Assembly (NCBI GenBank): GCA_041689935.1 | Contig: JBDNFI010000091.1 | Location: 1-64,000, forward strand | Source: CAXBDP01 sp041689935 | GTDB taxonomy: Bacteria > Bacteroidota > Bacteroidia > Cytophagales > Cyclobacteriaceae | DNA: 64,000 nucleotides | Direction: 5' to 3' | Part shown: positions 1 through 8,291 of the stretch, one piece after another | Layout of the letters: each line of letters starts with the position of its first letter | Numbering within the stretch: the stretch's first letter is position 1 | Notes under the pieces: model-generated | Database searches by the model: none | Told to the model about the DNA's origin: nothing | Seen by the model: only the letters and a program-made list of their open reading frames with translations | Translations under genes and position numbers: made by a program

Positions 1-30
1 AAAACCTTTAGCGGATTCAAAACAAGAATC

Positions 31-441
31 TTAGCAAAAATAACTGCCCTGACATTGATTCAATTTATCAACAAGTTTATATTCGATAGGAACATTAACA
101 ATATTAAAATTCAAATCACTTAATTTCACCCAACGGGTTATATTACTCATTTTTATAATTGAGCCTACTTCAAAAGGACCATTTCCCATAGTTAAGTACT
201 CCTCTATTAACTTGAAATTTTTATTAGTTTTAAAGAGTTTATTTTGTTTGTCGTCAAGAAAAATATAGGTGTTAGGTAGGATGCGAATCCCGTTGATTTG
301 GGAAAAAAATACTCCGTCACCGAAATCAAAATGAGCTGATTTTTTTGTTAGCGTTGAAACTACTAGTTCTTTTTCTTTTTGTATTTCACAGGAAGTTAAT
401 ATTAAAATAAAAATGATAATTATATGTATTTGATTTTTCAT
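31..441 (-). CDS. N-terminal part of a 6-bladed beta-propeller-like lipoprotein, short or frameshifted
   Basis: The 136-residue product starts with a lipoprotein signal peptide: a hydrophobic run and a lipobox ending at Cys18 (ILTSC). It then shows strand-rich sequence with a phrase of the type TMGNGPFEVG, as in the ~400-residue propeller lipoproteins elsewhere in this window. It is only a third of their length. Near position 46 the +1 frame continues open to the window edge with a blade-like sequence (INVRAVIFAKILVLNPLKV), so a one-base frameshift or sequence error is possible. The Cys-rich peptide gene at 650-895 lies upstream on the same strand, with a terminator between them. Its ligand and role are unknown; a surface-exposed lipoprotein is inferred. 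Confidence 0.55.
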   Translation of the reverse strand: MKNQIHIIIIFILILTSCEIQKEKELVVSTLTKKSAHFDFGDGVFFSQINGIRILPNTYIFLDDKQNKLFKTNKNFKLIEEYLTMGNGPFEVGSIIKMSNITRWVKLSDLNFNIVNVPIEYKLVDKLNQCQGSYFC

Positions 442-610
442 TTTTGAGACTTTATAAAAAGAATATAGGTTTTAGCAAAAGTGAAATAGCCTATTTTTAT
501 TCCGAAATATTATTTAATACGTTCATTATCGGGAAATAACTACCATATTTTATGGTAAGCAGATTTTTTTTTCTAAAAATTCAACTATTTTCTGATTTAA
601 TAATTATGTA

Positions 611-631
611 GAAAAAAGAGGCTCCTCTTTT
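611..631 (-). terminator. Intrinsic terminator after the first Cys-rich peptide gene
   Basis: The 18-nt inverted repeat at 614-631 has arms AAAAGAGG and CCTCTTTT around a 2-nt centre. On the minus strand it runs into six T residues. It lies 19 nt beyond the stop of the peptide gene at 650 and before the propeller gene that starts at 441. Confidence 0.7.
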
Positions 632-649
632 GAGAAAGTCTCTTTTTAA

Positions 650-895
650 TCAGGTTTGAATTGGATTTCCTGGGCCACATTGAGGACATTCATGCGTATG
701 GAATTTAACTCCATTACACTTAATGAACTCACATTCTACATGTTGACATATGCCTGTTGCGGCATTACACTGAATTGTAACACCAGGTCCGCAATCTTGG
801 GAAGCGGAACATCCAGACCTAGCATCAAAAGATACTAGTGTAAACATTAGCACAAATAATGCGCTAGCGAAAAGGGTTGCAATAGACTTTTTCAT
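650..895 (-). CDS. Small secreted Cys-rich peptide, cassette 1
   Basis: The 81-residue product has an N-terminal Lys pair and a hydrophobic segment (about residues 5-23) typical of a Sec signal peptide. A mature part of about 55 residues carries eight cysteines, including CxxC near the C-terminus (CPQC). I do not recognise the family. In context it resembles the small secreted peptides, such as the NVEALA family, that sit next to propeller lipoproteins in Bacteroidales, although no NVEALA motif is visible. A short AAT repeat lies 28-43 nt upstream of the start. The next gene downstream is the propeller fragment at 31-441. Disulfide-bonded export to the periplasm or surface is inferred. Confidence 0.7.
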   Translation of the reverse strand: MKKSIATLFASALFVLMFTLVSFDARSGCSASQDCGPGVTIQCNAATGICQHVECEFIKCNGVKFHTHECPQCGPGNPIQT

Positions 896-1013
896 AAAAA
901 TATTGTTTAGTGATGCGACAATACTAATAATAATAATACGCGAACTAAATTCGATATATATTTCCTAATAGAAGTATTAATGATTTCATAAGCCAATAAT
1001 TAAGGTGAAATAG

Positions 1014-1037
1014 TTGGCTATTTTAATTATTAGCCAA
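1014..1037 (-). terminator. Hairpin after the CarboxypepD_reg-like operon, possible terminator
   Basis: Perfect 7-bp arms (TTGGCTA at 1014-1020 and TAGCCAA at 1031-1037) flank a 10-nt loop, 20 nt beyond the stop at 1057. There is no long T tract on the minus strand, so this is a weak or factor-assisted terminator at best. Confidence 0.3.
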
Positions 1038-1056
1038 ATTATCTAAACATATTTCC

Positions 1057-2334
1057 TCACCTCACCTTCTGCTTCCACCAAGGCATAGCCCGTGGATAAT
1101 CCTTTAGCTCAGTATACATATTGGTATCATAGTCACCTTTTAGATTGAGGGTATGCATATTTTGTTGTACTTGCAATTGCACTGTAGTTTCTTTTCCCTC
1201 AGTAGGAAAGCGCATCGTGCTATTCAAATAGAAATTTTTGGGAATGGTAGTACCGTCTACTTCATGGAAATGCATACTTGCCTGGCCTGAACCATAATAA
1301 AAGTTTAAATGTTTCGACATAAAGGAACTTTCAACAACCCATATTCGGTATTCTTCATTATTTTTGAATTTGGGCAACTCTGTCGGAAGCGGGTTATTTG
1401 TTTCAATTTTTTCAAATTCGAACAACACTGAAAGTAGCTTTCTTTCCTCCAAAGAGCAAACAAAGCGAATCTTTATCGGGTCATATACTTTATTCTTTAA
1501 ATCTGATATATTTTCAATAACGAGTATGCTTTGAGAGTTTGTTTTTTGAAGCTTTATAATTCGCCAATCAATATCTCCCATTTTCTGCTGATTAAAGATT
1601 AGATTTTCAATCCACTGCTTCATCTTGTGCGTAGCGCTTAGATAAGAATCTAACCCTGTGTGGCGATCGTCACCCCATAAAAAAGTCTGAATTTGTTTGA
1701 AAATTGGAATGTCCACATATAAGCGAAATTTAAGTTCACCTCTAGCATTTAAAGTTTCTACATGATAATAAGTATCAGATTCTTTGCCTATATATTTTCT
1801 TTTTTCTCTGTTTAATCTGCCATGTGAGAGTATAATTTCAGCGGAGGCTTCAAAGGTAGTTTCGCCACTTTCAATCACTACTTCATGGTAATTCTGCATA
1901 GACTGAACGTGTCGTTTGGGATAACTTTCGTATAGTTTATTTAATACATCCATTACGAAAGCAGAAGGTTCCTCCCCTATATCAATTACTTGGAGTTCGG
2001 CGAGAAGTACCTCATCCTCAACTAACCGCACTACATTTTCAATTTCGCGGTTTAAACCAGCTATTGAGAAATTCTGGGAAATAAACCCTACAAATGAGAT
2101 GGTGATGGTTTGAGCCATGCCGCTATTGAGGATAAGGGTAGCCTTGCCATCCATATCACTTACGGTTCCCAGCATTTGTCCATCTACTTGTATATTAGCA
2201 AAAGCCAAAGGGTCTTCATTTTCATCAAGTATTTTAAACTTAAATGCTTGGTCTTGAGCATAAACTGGCGAAAGGCCGATAACTAAAATACTTAAAAAAG
2301 TGAAGGCGAGTACTTTAAGTTTACTTTTCATCAT
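1057..2334 (-). CDS. CarboxypepD_reg-like domain surface protein
   Basis: The 425-residue protein has a signal peptide ending near VYAQD (residue ~27). A CarboxypepD_reg-like beta-sandwich follows at about residues 29-110 (LAFANIQVDGQMLGTVSDMDG, ending VGF), the fold seen at the N-terminus of TonB-dependent receptors. The remaining ~300 residues are beta-rich and resemble uncharacterised outer-membrane-associated proteins of Bacteroidota. No TonB-receptor barrel is evident. Its ATG overlaps the TGA of the propeller gene (ATGA), so it is the third gene of the peptide-propeller-CarboxypepD operon. A cell-surface role with the propeller lipoprotein is inferred; the substrate is unknown. Confidence 0.7.
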   Translation of the reverse strand: MMKSKLKVLAFTFLSILVIGLSPVYAQDQAFKFKILDENEDPLAFANIQVDGQMLGTVSDMDGKATLILNSGMAQTITISFVGFISQNFSIAGLNREIENVVRLVEDEVLLAELQVIDIGEEPSAFVMDVLNKLYESYPKRHVQSMQNYHEVVIESGETTFEASAEIILSHGRLNREKRKYIGKESDTYYHVETLNARGELKFRLYVDIPIFKQIQTFLWGDDRHTGLDSYLSATHKMKQWIENLIFNQQKMGDIDWRIIKLQKTNSQSILVIENISDLKNKVYDPIKIRFVCSLEERKLLSVLFEFEKIETNNPLPTELPKFKNNEEYRIWVVESSFMSKHLNFYYGSGQASMHFHEVDGTTIPKNFYLNSTMRFPTEGKETTVQLQVQQNMHTLNLKGDYDTNMYTELKDYPRAMPWWKQKVR

Positions 2335-3527
2335 TGATCATTAAGTTTGAAACGATACAAAACTATCTCCTCATTCTCACGATTTTCTGTTGAACCATCT
2401 GCATAATAGTATTCTCCCATTTTGCCAATCACTTTGAAAAAGGAAGGTACAGGTACATCCGCAATTAATTCAAAGTCTTTATAAACCTGCATACGCTTCG
2501 GATTATCGCCATAGCCAAAAGTAGTTTCACTTGTTCCTTGATTATATGTGCGAAATACTAGTCTATCCTCTTCTATTACTTTCAAATGCTTATAATAACC
2601 TTTACTTGTTTGCGAAAGAAACCAGTAGGAATCATAATCTTCCACATTAGTAACTTCATAATAATCTTGCTGCATATTAATACCAGCTACACCAAATGCC
2701 CTTTGTGGCACAAGCTTATCATCACAGATATATATAAGTGAGTCGGGCTCGAAACTCAGGTATATTTCATTAGCAGAATTAATATCCCAATAGTGATGGT
2801 CATGATGAGGGATTAAATTATAATTTGTGTAAATCGGTGGTTTTCTGCCTAAGATTTCGTCAATTTTTTTAGTGTTCAAATTTACTTCAGCGGCTATTCT
2901 AGCTTCTTCATAATAATTTTTGTGCATTACAAAATTATAGCGAGGGTTTGAAGACTCTATTTTAATTAAGAGCTTATCATGAATAAATAATGGCTCTTGC
3001 TCATAATACTTAAGTTCATAGATCCCCGCCATTTCAGGTTTTGGATTTGATCCAATTTCGTTTAATTCACTATTAGAATAAAAAGATATAGCCCCTTTAT
3101 TGAGGTAATTCCAATCCTTATCAAAGTTAAAAAATGTCCAGTTGGATAGAAGAAGATTTTGATTAGCACTAGAGCCAAAGGATTGAAAACTGGGAATCTG
3201 ATTGGGACCATCTCCTTTAGTTAGTAAATACTCTCCAAGTTCAAACTGATTCGTAATCCTTCTTACTTCAGTTCTAGCCAAATCAAAGAAAATTAACTCC
3301 CCATTTACAATTCTGCTAAAACCTTTTCCGACCCCATCCGGATGTGTAATTTTCAAGGTATCAATATTTATTATTGATTGAGTATCATTCAGAGCAGAAC
3401 TTAAATGCAAATCATAATTGGCGTAGTATGCCGCTGTTTTTGGCTCTTTAGAATTACAGCTGATAACCAAAAGATAAATCAGAGCAACCGCAAAAGTTGC
3501 TCTGATTGAATTATTAAAAATTTTCAT
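2331..3527 (-). CDS. 6-bladed beta-propeller-like lipoprotein, cassette 2
   Basis: The 398-residue lipoprotein has its lipobox at about Cys24 (LVISCNSKE). The remainder is strand-rich with aromatic motifs expected of 6-bladed propellers (TolB-like/DUF4221 type), including the N-terminal phrase LTKGDGPNQIP that recurs in its paralogs. The start codon directly abuts the stop of the Cys-rich peptide gene (3528), and the stop overlaps the start of the CarboxypepD_reg gene, so the three genes are translationally coupled. A 12-bp perfect hairpin lies in codons 7-17. No enzyme residues are recognisable; binding of a peptide or surface ligand is only inferred from the fold and neighbours. Confidence 0.75.
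   Translation of the reverse strand: MKIFNNSIRATFAVALIYLLVISCNSKEPKTAAYYANYDLHLSSALNDTQSIINIDTLKITHPDGVGKGFSRIVNGELIFFDLARTEVRRITNQFELGEYLLTKGDGPNQIPSFQSFGSSANQNLLLSNWTFFNFDKDWNYLNKGAISFYSNSELNEIGSNPKPEMAGIYELKYYEQEPLFIHDKLLIKIESSNPRYNFVMHKNYYEEARIAAEVNLNTKKIDEILGRKPPIYTNYNLIPHHDHHYWDINSANEIYLSFEPDSLIYICDDKLVPQRAFGVAGINMQQDYYEVTNVEDYDSYWFLSQTSKGYYKHLKVIEEDRLVFRTYNQGTSETTFGYGDNPKRMQVYKDFELIADVPVPSFFKVIGKMGEYYYADGSTENRENEEIVLYRFKLNDQ
3477..3507 (-). promoter_or_regulatory. 12-bp mRNA hairpin inside the 5' end of the propeller cistron
   Basis: The + strand arms AATCAGAGCAAC (3477-3488) and GTTGCTCTGATT (3496-3507) are perfectly complementary with a 7-nt loop. The hairpin begins 20 nt after the propeller start codon and 21 nt after the peptide gene ends. 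No U tract follows, so it is more likely a stability, processing or translation element than a terminator. Confidence 0.6.
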
Positions 3528-3782
3528 TTATTCGATTTCAGGAAGTTCCATACTACATGGCCAATTATTCTCACATTTTATATTAGCCCAATCATCAGCA
3601 CAACTTTTTCTAAAGGACCATGAGTGTCCTTTTAAGCAAATGTCAGCTACTGAGTGACATCTTGGATGCTCGCAAGATGCTTCATCAGCTCTTGATTCTT
3701 CATTAATTCCCCACACTAATGATAATGTGAGAGCCAATGCAAATAGCATCGCCATTGTTTTGTTTTTCATTTGTTTCATCAT
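3528..3782 (-). CDS. Small secreted Cys-rich peptide, cassette 2
   Basis: The 84-residue product has a Lys/Met-rich N-terminus, a hydrophobic signal segment (about residues 10-25) and a mature part with six cysteines (SC, RC, IC, SC, KC, PC contexts). It is the first gene of an operon with the propeller lipoprotein (start directly abutting its stop) and the CarboxypepD_reg protein. The start could be either Met1 (3782) or Met2 (3779). Family unknown; it has the architecture of the other four small peptides in the window but little sequence identity beyond signal peptide and cysteines. The upstream DNA has an 8-bp direct repeat (GAATTAAT twice) near 3817-3832. Confidence 0.7.
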   Translation of the reverse strand: MMKQMKNKTMAMLFALALTLSLVWGINEESRADEASCEHPRCHSVADICLKGHSWSFRKSCADDWANIKCENNWPCSMELPEIE

Positions 3783-4019
3783 CGTTTTGTTTAAAGTTTA
3801 AAATAATTGAACGCATGAATTAATGAATTAATATCCAAATTCTTGACAGAAAAAATTTTTAGAATTTAGAGCTGAAAGTTTAGGGTCAGATTATATTGTG
3901 GCTAACAAAGAACTCTAGTAAGTCAAAATAATACGCTAAAAAGCATAATTTGGGCATTATTCTATTGGTTTATCTTCCAGTCGACTGAACCCTTTCTCCT
4001 CCCGCTCGGTTTATTCGAT

Positions 4020-4652
4020 ATGCAAAAATATATTGGTCTAGCTTTATCAGAAAGTGCGATGGACTATCAGCAATATTTCGATTTCACCGAAAATTTATTG
4101 GCACAAGGCAAAACAACTGGTTCCAACCAGTCTCCCGAAATGATTGCCTATACCCAGCTTAACTTCAAACGCATGAAGCGGTGGAATAAGACTTATACTC
4201 CTTCCATAAAAATTGCCGAAGCCGCTGCTAATGTGCAAAATATGGTATGGCTGGTCATCACAGAGCCATGGTGTGGAGATGCCGCTCACAATGTGCCTGC
4301 ACTCGCTAAAATGGCTAACCTAAGCGAGCGAATCAATATGAAAATTGTGCTTCGGGATGAGTACCCTGCGCTAATGGATGAATTTCTTACCAATGGTAGC
4401 AAATCTATCCCTAAGCTTATTTGCATAGATGAAGCAAGCACCGAAATACTCGGCACCTGGGGTCCAAGACCTGCGATTGTCCAACATAGGGTGCTATCCT
4501 ACAAAGAAGCACCAGACAAAACGATGCCTGAGCTATACGAGGAAATCCATGCTTGGTATAATGCTAATAAGCAAGCTGCACTAGAAGATGAATTTATCCA
4601 TTTGCTAACCACTTGGGCGAATACCCAAAAGCAATTGCTAGAATTATCGTAG
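4020..4652 (+). CDS. Thioredoxin-like family protein with a single active-site Cys
   Basis: The 210-residue cytoplasmic protein has a thioredoxin-like fold around residues 65-150, with the motif PWCGDAAHNVPAL where a CxxC would normally sit, so the second cysteine is replaced by Ala. This variant is typical of a Bacteroidota/Firmicutes thioredoxin-like subfamily (Thioredoxin_9-like). A conserved cis-Pro is likely at SIPKLI. It may act as a monothiol bacillithiol/thiol-linked reductase or as a non-redox protein; the partner is unknown. It is followed after 29 nt by the Rossmann-fold gene on the same strand. An octamer GCGGGAGG copy (minus orientation) lies at 3998-4005, just upstream of the start. 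Confidence 0.7.
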   Translation: MQKYIGLALSESAMDYQQYFDFTENLLAQGKTTGSNQSPEMIAYTQLNFKRMKRWNKTYTPSIKIAEAAANVQNMVWLVITEPWCGDAAHNVPALAKMANLSERINMKIVLRDEYPALMDEFLTNGSKSIPKLICIDEASTEILGTWGPRPAIVQHRVLSYKEAPDKTMPELYEEIHAWYNANKQAALEDEFIHLLTTWANTQKQLLELS

Positions 4653-4681
4653 ATTGAGATGGCTAAAATGGAGAAAGTATA

Positions 4682-5323
4682 ATGAAAGCATTAATTGCAG
4701 GAGGCACCGGATTGATAGGTAAAGAGTTATTACAAATGCTCTTGAAGGATGATCATTACACATCTGTTCATCTATTGCTGAGGAAACCCATTAAGCTTAA
4801 ACATGCCAAGCTAACCCAATTTGTGGTGGATTTTGACAGGCTGTCTGCCTACCCCGATGCCTTTGCGGTCGACGATGTATTCTGCTGCCTAGGCACTACC
4901 ATGAAGAAAGCAGGTACTAAGGAAGCCTTCCGTAAGGTAGATTATGATTTTCCGCTTGCGATCGCACAGCATTCGCTAAAGGCAGGAGCCAAGCAATATT
5001 TGATTGTGACGGCCATGGGTTCCGATGCTAATTCGCGGATATTTTACAATAAAGTAAAAGGAGAAATTGAACGAGAATTAAGATCATTGCCCTTTGAGAG
5101 CTTGCTCATATTTAGGCCATCTTTGCTACTTGGCGATAGAAATGAGAAGCGGGTGGGAGAAGATATTGGAAAGATAATAATGAAGCTGATCCCCTATATT
5201 GGCCCATTGAAAAAGTATAAGCCTATACTTGGCCGACAAGTGGCCATTGCTATGCAGAAGCAAGCCAAGCAAACCCACAAAGGTGTGGAAGTCTTTGAAT
5301 CTGGTAGATTGCAGCAGTTCTAG
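4682..5323 (+). CDS. NAD(P)-binding Rossmann-fold protein (atypical SDR, HTATIP2-like)
   Basis: The 213-residue protein opens with the dinucleotide-binding motif GGTGLIG (residues 7-13) followed by KELL. It has FCCLGTTMKKAGT and later an FYNKVKGEIE segment in which Tyr and Lys sit where the SDR YxxxK pair occurs. The length and these motifs match atypical short-chain dehydrogenases of the NmrA/HTATIP2 type, often annotated as nucleoside-diphosphate-sugar epimerases. The substrate cannot be told. It likely shares a transcript with the thioredoxin-like gene 29 nt upstream. Confidence 0.75.
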   Translation: MKALIAGGTGLIGKELLQMLLKDDHYTSVHLLLRKPIKLKHAKLTQFVVDFDRLSAYPDAFAVDDVFCCLGTTMKKAGTKEAFRKVDYDFPLAIAQHSLKAGAKQYLIVTAMGSDANSRIFYNKVKGEIERELRSLPFESLLIFRPSLLLGDRNEKRVGEDIGKIIMKLIPYIGPLKKYKPILGRQVAIAMQKQAKQTHKGVEVFESGRLQQF

Positions 5324-5516
5324 TTTTGTAGGTTTGCTTTCCTTTGTAGCCCCAGAGTTTTCCGTTTATGTTCTTTGCGATTGATTTCTATTTTTAACCG
5401 CAATGAGCGTAAAGATTTATGCTATTTCTCAGAGGGTATGCTTCTTCTTTACGGTAAGTATCACCTGTATGATCAAAAAAAAATTTATTTCCGTATCTTC
5501 GATTAAATGAAAGAAG

Positions 5517-5747
5517 ATGGATTTACAATCAAGAAAACTAGAATTTATAAAGAAATTTCTGAAAATCCAGCGTGAAGACGTTGTTGAGCGTCTTGAGAAT
5601 TTATTGAAAAGGGAGCAACGGGAGTCAATTATAGAAACTGATTCTATGAATGAAGAGGAATTGAATAGTAGGATTGCCCAATCAGAAAAGGATTTTAAAA
5701 ACAATCGTTTCAAAACTAGCGAAGAATTGCTAACCAAATACAAGTAA
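5517..5747 (+). CDS. Antitoxin of a ParE/RelE-type toxin-antitoxin pair
   Basis: The 76-residue, highly charged and mostly helical protein ends with MNEEELNSRIAQSEKDF and KTSEELL, a pattern seen in small antitoxins paired with ParE/RelE toxins in Bacteroidota. Its stop codon is followed directly by the GTG start of the toxin gene, which indicates translational coupling. A promoter-like TATCTTCG sits at 5494-5501 (compare the Bacteroidota -7 box TAnnTTTG). By analogy it would bind and neutralise the toxin and repress its own promoter, but no DNA-binding domain was recognised. Its partner gene is interrupted. Confidence 0.7.
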   Translation: MDLQSRKLEFIKKFLKIQREDVVERLENLLKREQRESIIETDSMNEEELNSRIAQSEKDFKNNRFKTSEELLTKYK

Positions 5748-6065
5748 GTGGAATTTAGAGTAATCTGGTCTGAATTCGCGGAAATTCAGCTTGACGAAAT
5801 TTTTGACTATTACAAAAAAGAAGCAAGCGTTCGTGTTGCAAATAAACTAGTTCGGAATATCATCCTAGCTTCTCAAAGTTTAAGAGATAGCCCATTCACT
5901 GGTCAGATCGAATTTAGGCTAGAAAAAAGGATGATTGAATATAGATATTTTGTTTATGAGCATTACAAAATTATTTAATCAATAAGTATAGATAAGGGGT
6001 TAATAAAAATTGCAGATGTTTTTGATACACGCCAATATCCTCCAAAAATTGGTCGTAGAAAATAG
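5748..6065 (+). pseudogene. ParE/RelE-family toxin interrupted by an in-frame TAA
   Basis: GTG starts a ParE-like reading frame (FAEIQLDEIFDYYKKEA, SLRDSPFTG, YRYFVYEHYKII). After 76 codons TAA appears at 5976-5978. The same frame then continues for another 28 codons with typical ParE C-terminal sequence (IKIADVFDTRQYPPKI) to TAG at 6063-6065. The restored length, about 105 residues, is normal for ParE. The stop sits where many family members have Tyr, so TAT/TAC to TAA is the simplest change. The lost C-terminal strand with its conserved Arg is normally needed for activity, so the toxin is probably inactive. A sequencing error or programmed readthrough cannot be excluded. Confidence 0.75.
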
Positions 6066-6274
6066 TGAAATTAAGGTAGATCTGGATGGTTGGTGGTCCT
6101 GAATTATGGGTTGGGAGAATAGTTGACGGAGGGCAGATGGCGAAATTAGCGACATCAGTGTAATCATCCCTGCGGGTACTTAACCCGTGATTTAGAAATT
6201 CTTCCTACTACGCCCTCAGCGTCTTCTCTTTCCGTTTAAATTCTTTTTTCAGAAACTACAAAGTGAAGAAAGGT

Positions 6275-7444
6275 TTAGGATGGTTTTTGCTTTTGGAAAT
6301 GAAAAATCGCTACCAATATCAAATTCATAAGCACTCCATAAATCAGATAAGGCCAAATGCCATCCAAAAGACCATACTCTGGAAAAAAGGCTTCAAAATC
6401 CTCCCGCTTTATGACAGCGTCGGGTATTTGGCCGATTAGCTGCATCAATGGCAAAGAGCAAATCAAGCTAAGAATCCATTTCCAGTTTTCCTTACCAGCA
6501 TTTTTTATCCCAAAAGCAAACAAAACGGGCGCTGAAAACATGATCAGTCTTGTATAGTCTTGCCCGCCTACTAAGCTCAGAAATAAGATCGAAAGGCCAG
6601 TAAGCACCAAAATCTTGTCTGCAATATCCCACCGCCAATCATTGCGAGTGGAAAATACCAAGGCAGGAATTCCGCCAAAAACAACAAAAAAGGCGGTAAT
6701 CCATCGTAGCAGCCATTGTGGCTCCATCAGAAATATCCGTGCATAATTGTAAATGGAATAAAGGGCACCTTTGCTGGGTGTGCCCAACCCAGGAAATTGG
6801 ATATTGACAAGGATGAGCTCAACAAATGTGAGGATTGAGGCGATTGCTAGCAGGGCTATAAATCTGTTAGATTCTCTTATCAACACGCTGGATAGTGCAA
6901 AAACTACAATTAGCGCTAAGGTGGATTCTTTGATTAGTAAAGAAACACCTACGAAGAGTATCAAATGGAAATATCGCCGCTGAAGCATGAGATAAATGCC
7001 AATCGCATAAATGGCCATTTGGGCTGGGTCGGTGCTGACGGGATCGGAAATATGTAGCCGCAACCAGCCAGCAAAATGCAACAAGAAAAAGAGCGATAGA
7101 CAGATAATTTGCAGCTGAGATAAACGTAGAAATTGCCAGATTTTGAGCCAAAAGTATGCACCAACTAATGTGAAAATAAGGTTGATCCACAAAAAGGCAT
7201 GGGTAGCATTTGTTAGGGGCAATTGCGCGGCAAGCCAAGGAATTCCTATTCGCTGATTGTATGGGAATCGGACTTCGAATGTAGCCGCATTGCCAGCAAA
7301 ATAATCGAAAGCAGCCATGTAGTGATGATAATCGGCCAGTGGCAGTTCCTCAAAATCGGGAATAGACTGAAACATAAATGCTGCCAAGCAAGCAATAGCA
7401 ACGAAGGCTAAATAGACCATTCCAAATCTTGGCAAAGGCTTCAT
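6275..7444 (-). CDS. Multi-pass membrane protein, possibly a GT-C type glycosyltransferase
   Basis: The 389-residue protein has about ten hydrophobic segments spread over its length. A charged first periplasmic loop contains DFEELPLADYHHY, and an Arg/Asn/Gln-rich FPYNQRIGIPWLA follows. Acidic residues in the first large loop after TM1 are the layout of GT-C lipid-linked sugar transferases, but no family signature was recognised, so the function stays open. It is transcribed divergently from dtd with 58 nt between the starts. The 200 nt between its stop and the broken toxin gene hold nothing recognisable. Confidence 0.55.
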   Translation of the reverse strand: MKPLPRFGMVYLAFVAIACLAAFMFQSIPDFEELPLADYHHYMAAFDYFAGNAATFEVRFPYNQRIGIPWLAAQLPLTNATHAFLWINLIFTLVGAYFWLKIWQFLRLSQLQIICLSLFFLLHFAGWLRLHISDPVSTDPAQMAIYAIGIYLMLQRRYFHLILFVGVSLLIKESTLALIVVFALSSVLIRESNRFIALLAIASILTFVELILVNIQFPGLGTPSKGALYSIYNYARIFLMEPQWLLRWITAFFVVFGGIPALVFSTRNDWRWDIADKILVLTGLSILFLSLVGGQDYTRLIMFSAPVLFAFGIKNAGKENWKWILSLICSLPLMQLIGQIPDAVIKREDFEAFFPEYGLLDGIWPYLIYGVLMNLILVAIFHFQKQKPS

Positions 7445-7502
7445 GTAATTTATGTTTAGTTTTACATGAAATTAGTATTTATTTCTGAATGAAAGCAGAA
7501 AC

Positions 7503-7955
7503 ATGATCGTAGTGATACAGCGGGCAAGCGAGGCAGCAGTGAAAGTAGAAGGAAACATTGTCGGGAAGATCTCCCGGGGATTTTTAATATTGCTGGGCAT
7601 TGAAGAGGCAGATGGGCGGGAGGATATAGATTGGCTTAGCAGCAAAATCTTAAATCTTAGAATATTCGAGGATGAAAATGGCGTAATGAACAAAAGTGTA
7701 CTTGACGTGGGAGGCGAATTATTAGTAGTGAGCCAGTTTACCCTCCATGCCAGCACCAAAAAGGGCAACCGGCCTAGCTACCTAAAAGCCGCCAAACCCG
7801 ATATTTCCATACCGATTTATGAATCTTTTGTGGAGACCATTCAACTAGGTTTGGGCAAGCCGGTAGCCACGGGATCCTTCGGTGCAGGTATGAAAGTGAG
7901 CTTGGTAAATGACGGCCCAGTAACGATAATCATAGATAGTAAAGACAAAAAATAA
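7503..7955 (+). CDS. dtd: D-aminoacyl-tRNA deacylase
   Basis: The 150-residue cytosolic enzyme hydrolyses D-amino acids (and Gly from tRNA-Ala) mischarged on tRNA. Both family signatures are visible: SQFTLHA (about residues 79-85) with the catalytic-site Thr, and the C-terminal cross-subunit motif NDGPVTI (residues ~138-144). MIVVIQRASEAAV is the normal N-terminus and the length matches the family. Its TAA overlaps the ATG of the MazG-like gene (TAATG), so the two are coupled. A GCGGGAGG copy lies at 7616-7623, read as Arg-Glu. Confidence 0.95.
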   Translation: MIVVIQRASEAAVKVEGNIVGKISRGFLILLGIEEADGREDIDWLSSKILNLRIFEDENGVMNKSVLDVGGELLVVSQFTLHASTKKGNRPSYLKAAKPDISIPIYESFVETIQLGLGKPVATGSFGAGMKVSLVNDGPVTIIIDSKDKK

Positions 7956-8290
7956 TGGCTGATTTAAGCATAAAAGAAGCGCAACAAAAGGTGGACGAAT
8001 GGATCAAAACCATTGGTGTTCGCTATTTTAACGAACTCACCAATATGGCCATCCTTGCCGAGGAAGTGGGTGAAGTAGCCAGGATAATATCCAGAAAATA
8101 CGGCGAGCAATCTTTTAAAGAAGGCGAATCGGATAAGAAACTGGCAGATGAATTTGCCGATGTGCTTTGGGTGCTGATGTGCCTTGCAAACCAAACTGGT
8201 GTAGATTTGGAAGATGCTTTTAGGAAAAACTTAGAGAAGAAAACGCAAAGAGATTTGAACAGACATAAGGACAATCAGAAATTACAATAA
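7955..8290 (+). CDS. MazG-like nucleotide pyrophosphohydrolase
   Basis: The 111-residue all-alpha protein carries the MazG metal-binding pattern: EEVGEVARI (ExxE) at about residues 31-39 and DEFADVLWVL (ExxD) at about 68-77. Such enzymes hydrolyse (d)NTPs to monophosphates and pyrophosphate and are thought to clean the nucleotide pool. It overlaps dtd by one base and is followed one base later by the DUF1684 gene, so dtd, mazG-like and DUF1684 probably form one operon. The exact nucleotide is not predictable. Confidence 0.85.
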   Translation: MADLSIKEAQQKVDEWIKTIGVRYFNELTNMAILAEEVGEVARIISRKYGEQSFKEGESDKKLADEFADVLWVLMCLANQTGVDLEDAFRKNLEKKTQRDLNRHKDNQKLQ

Positions 8291-8291
8291 A

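Noticed and set aside
656..838. Open frame on the + strand across the first peptide gene
   Set aside because: It is the complement of the peptide gene and has no signal peptide, promoter or family features.
6066..6274. Possible small gene or RNA after the toxin remnant
   Set aside because: No frame with protein-like content, no strong hairpin and no promoter box was found.
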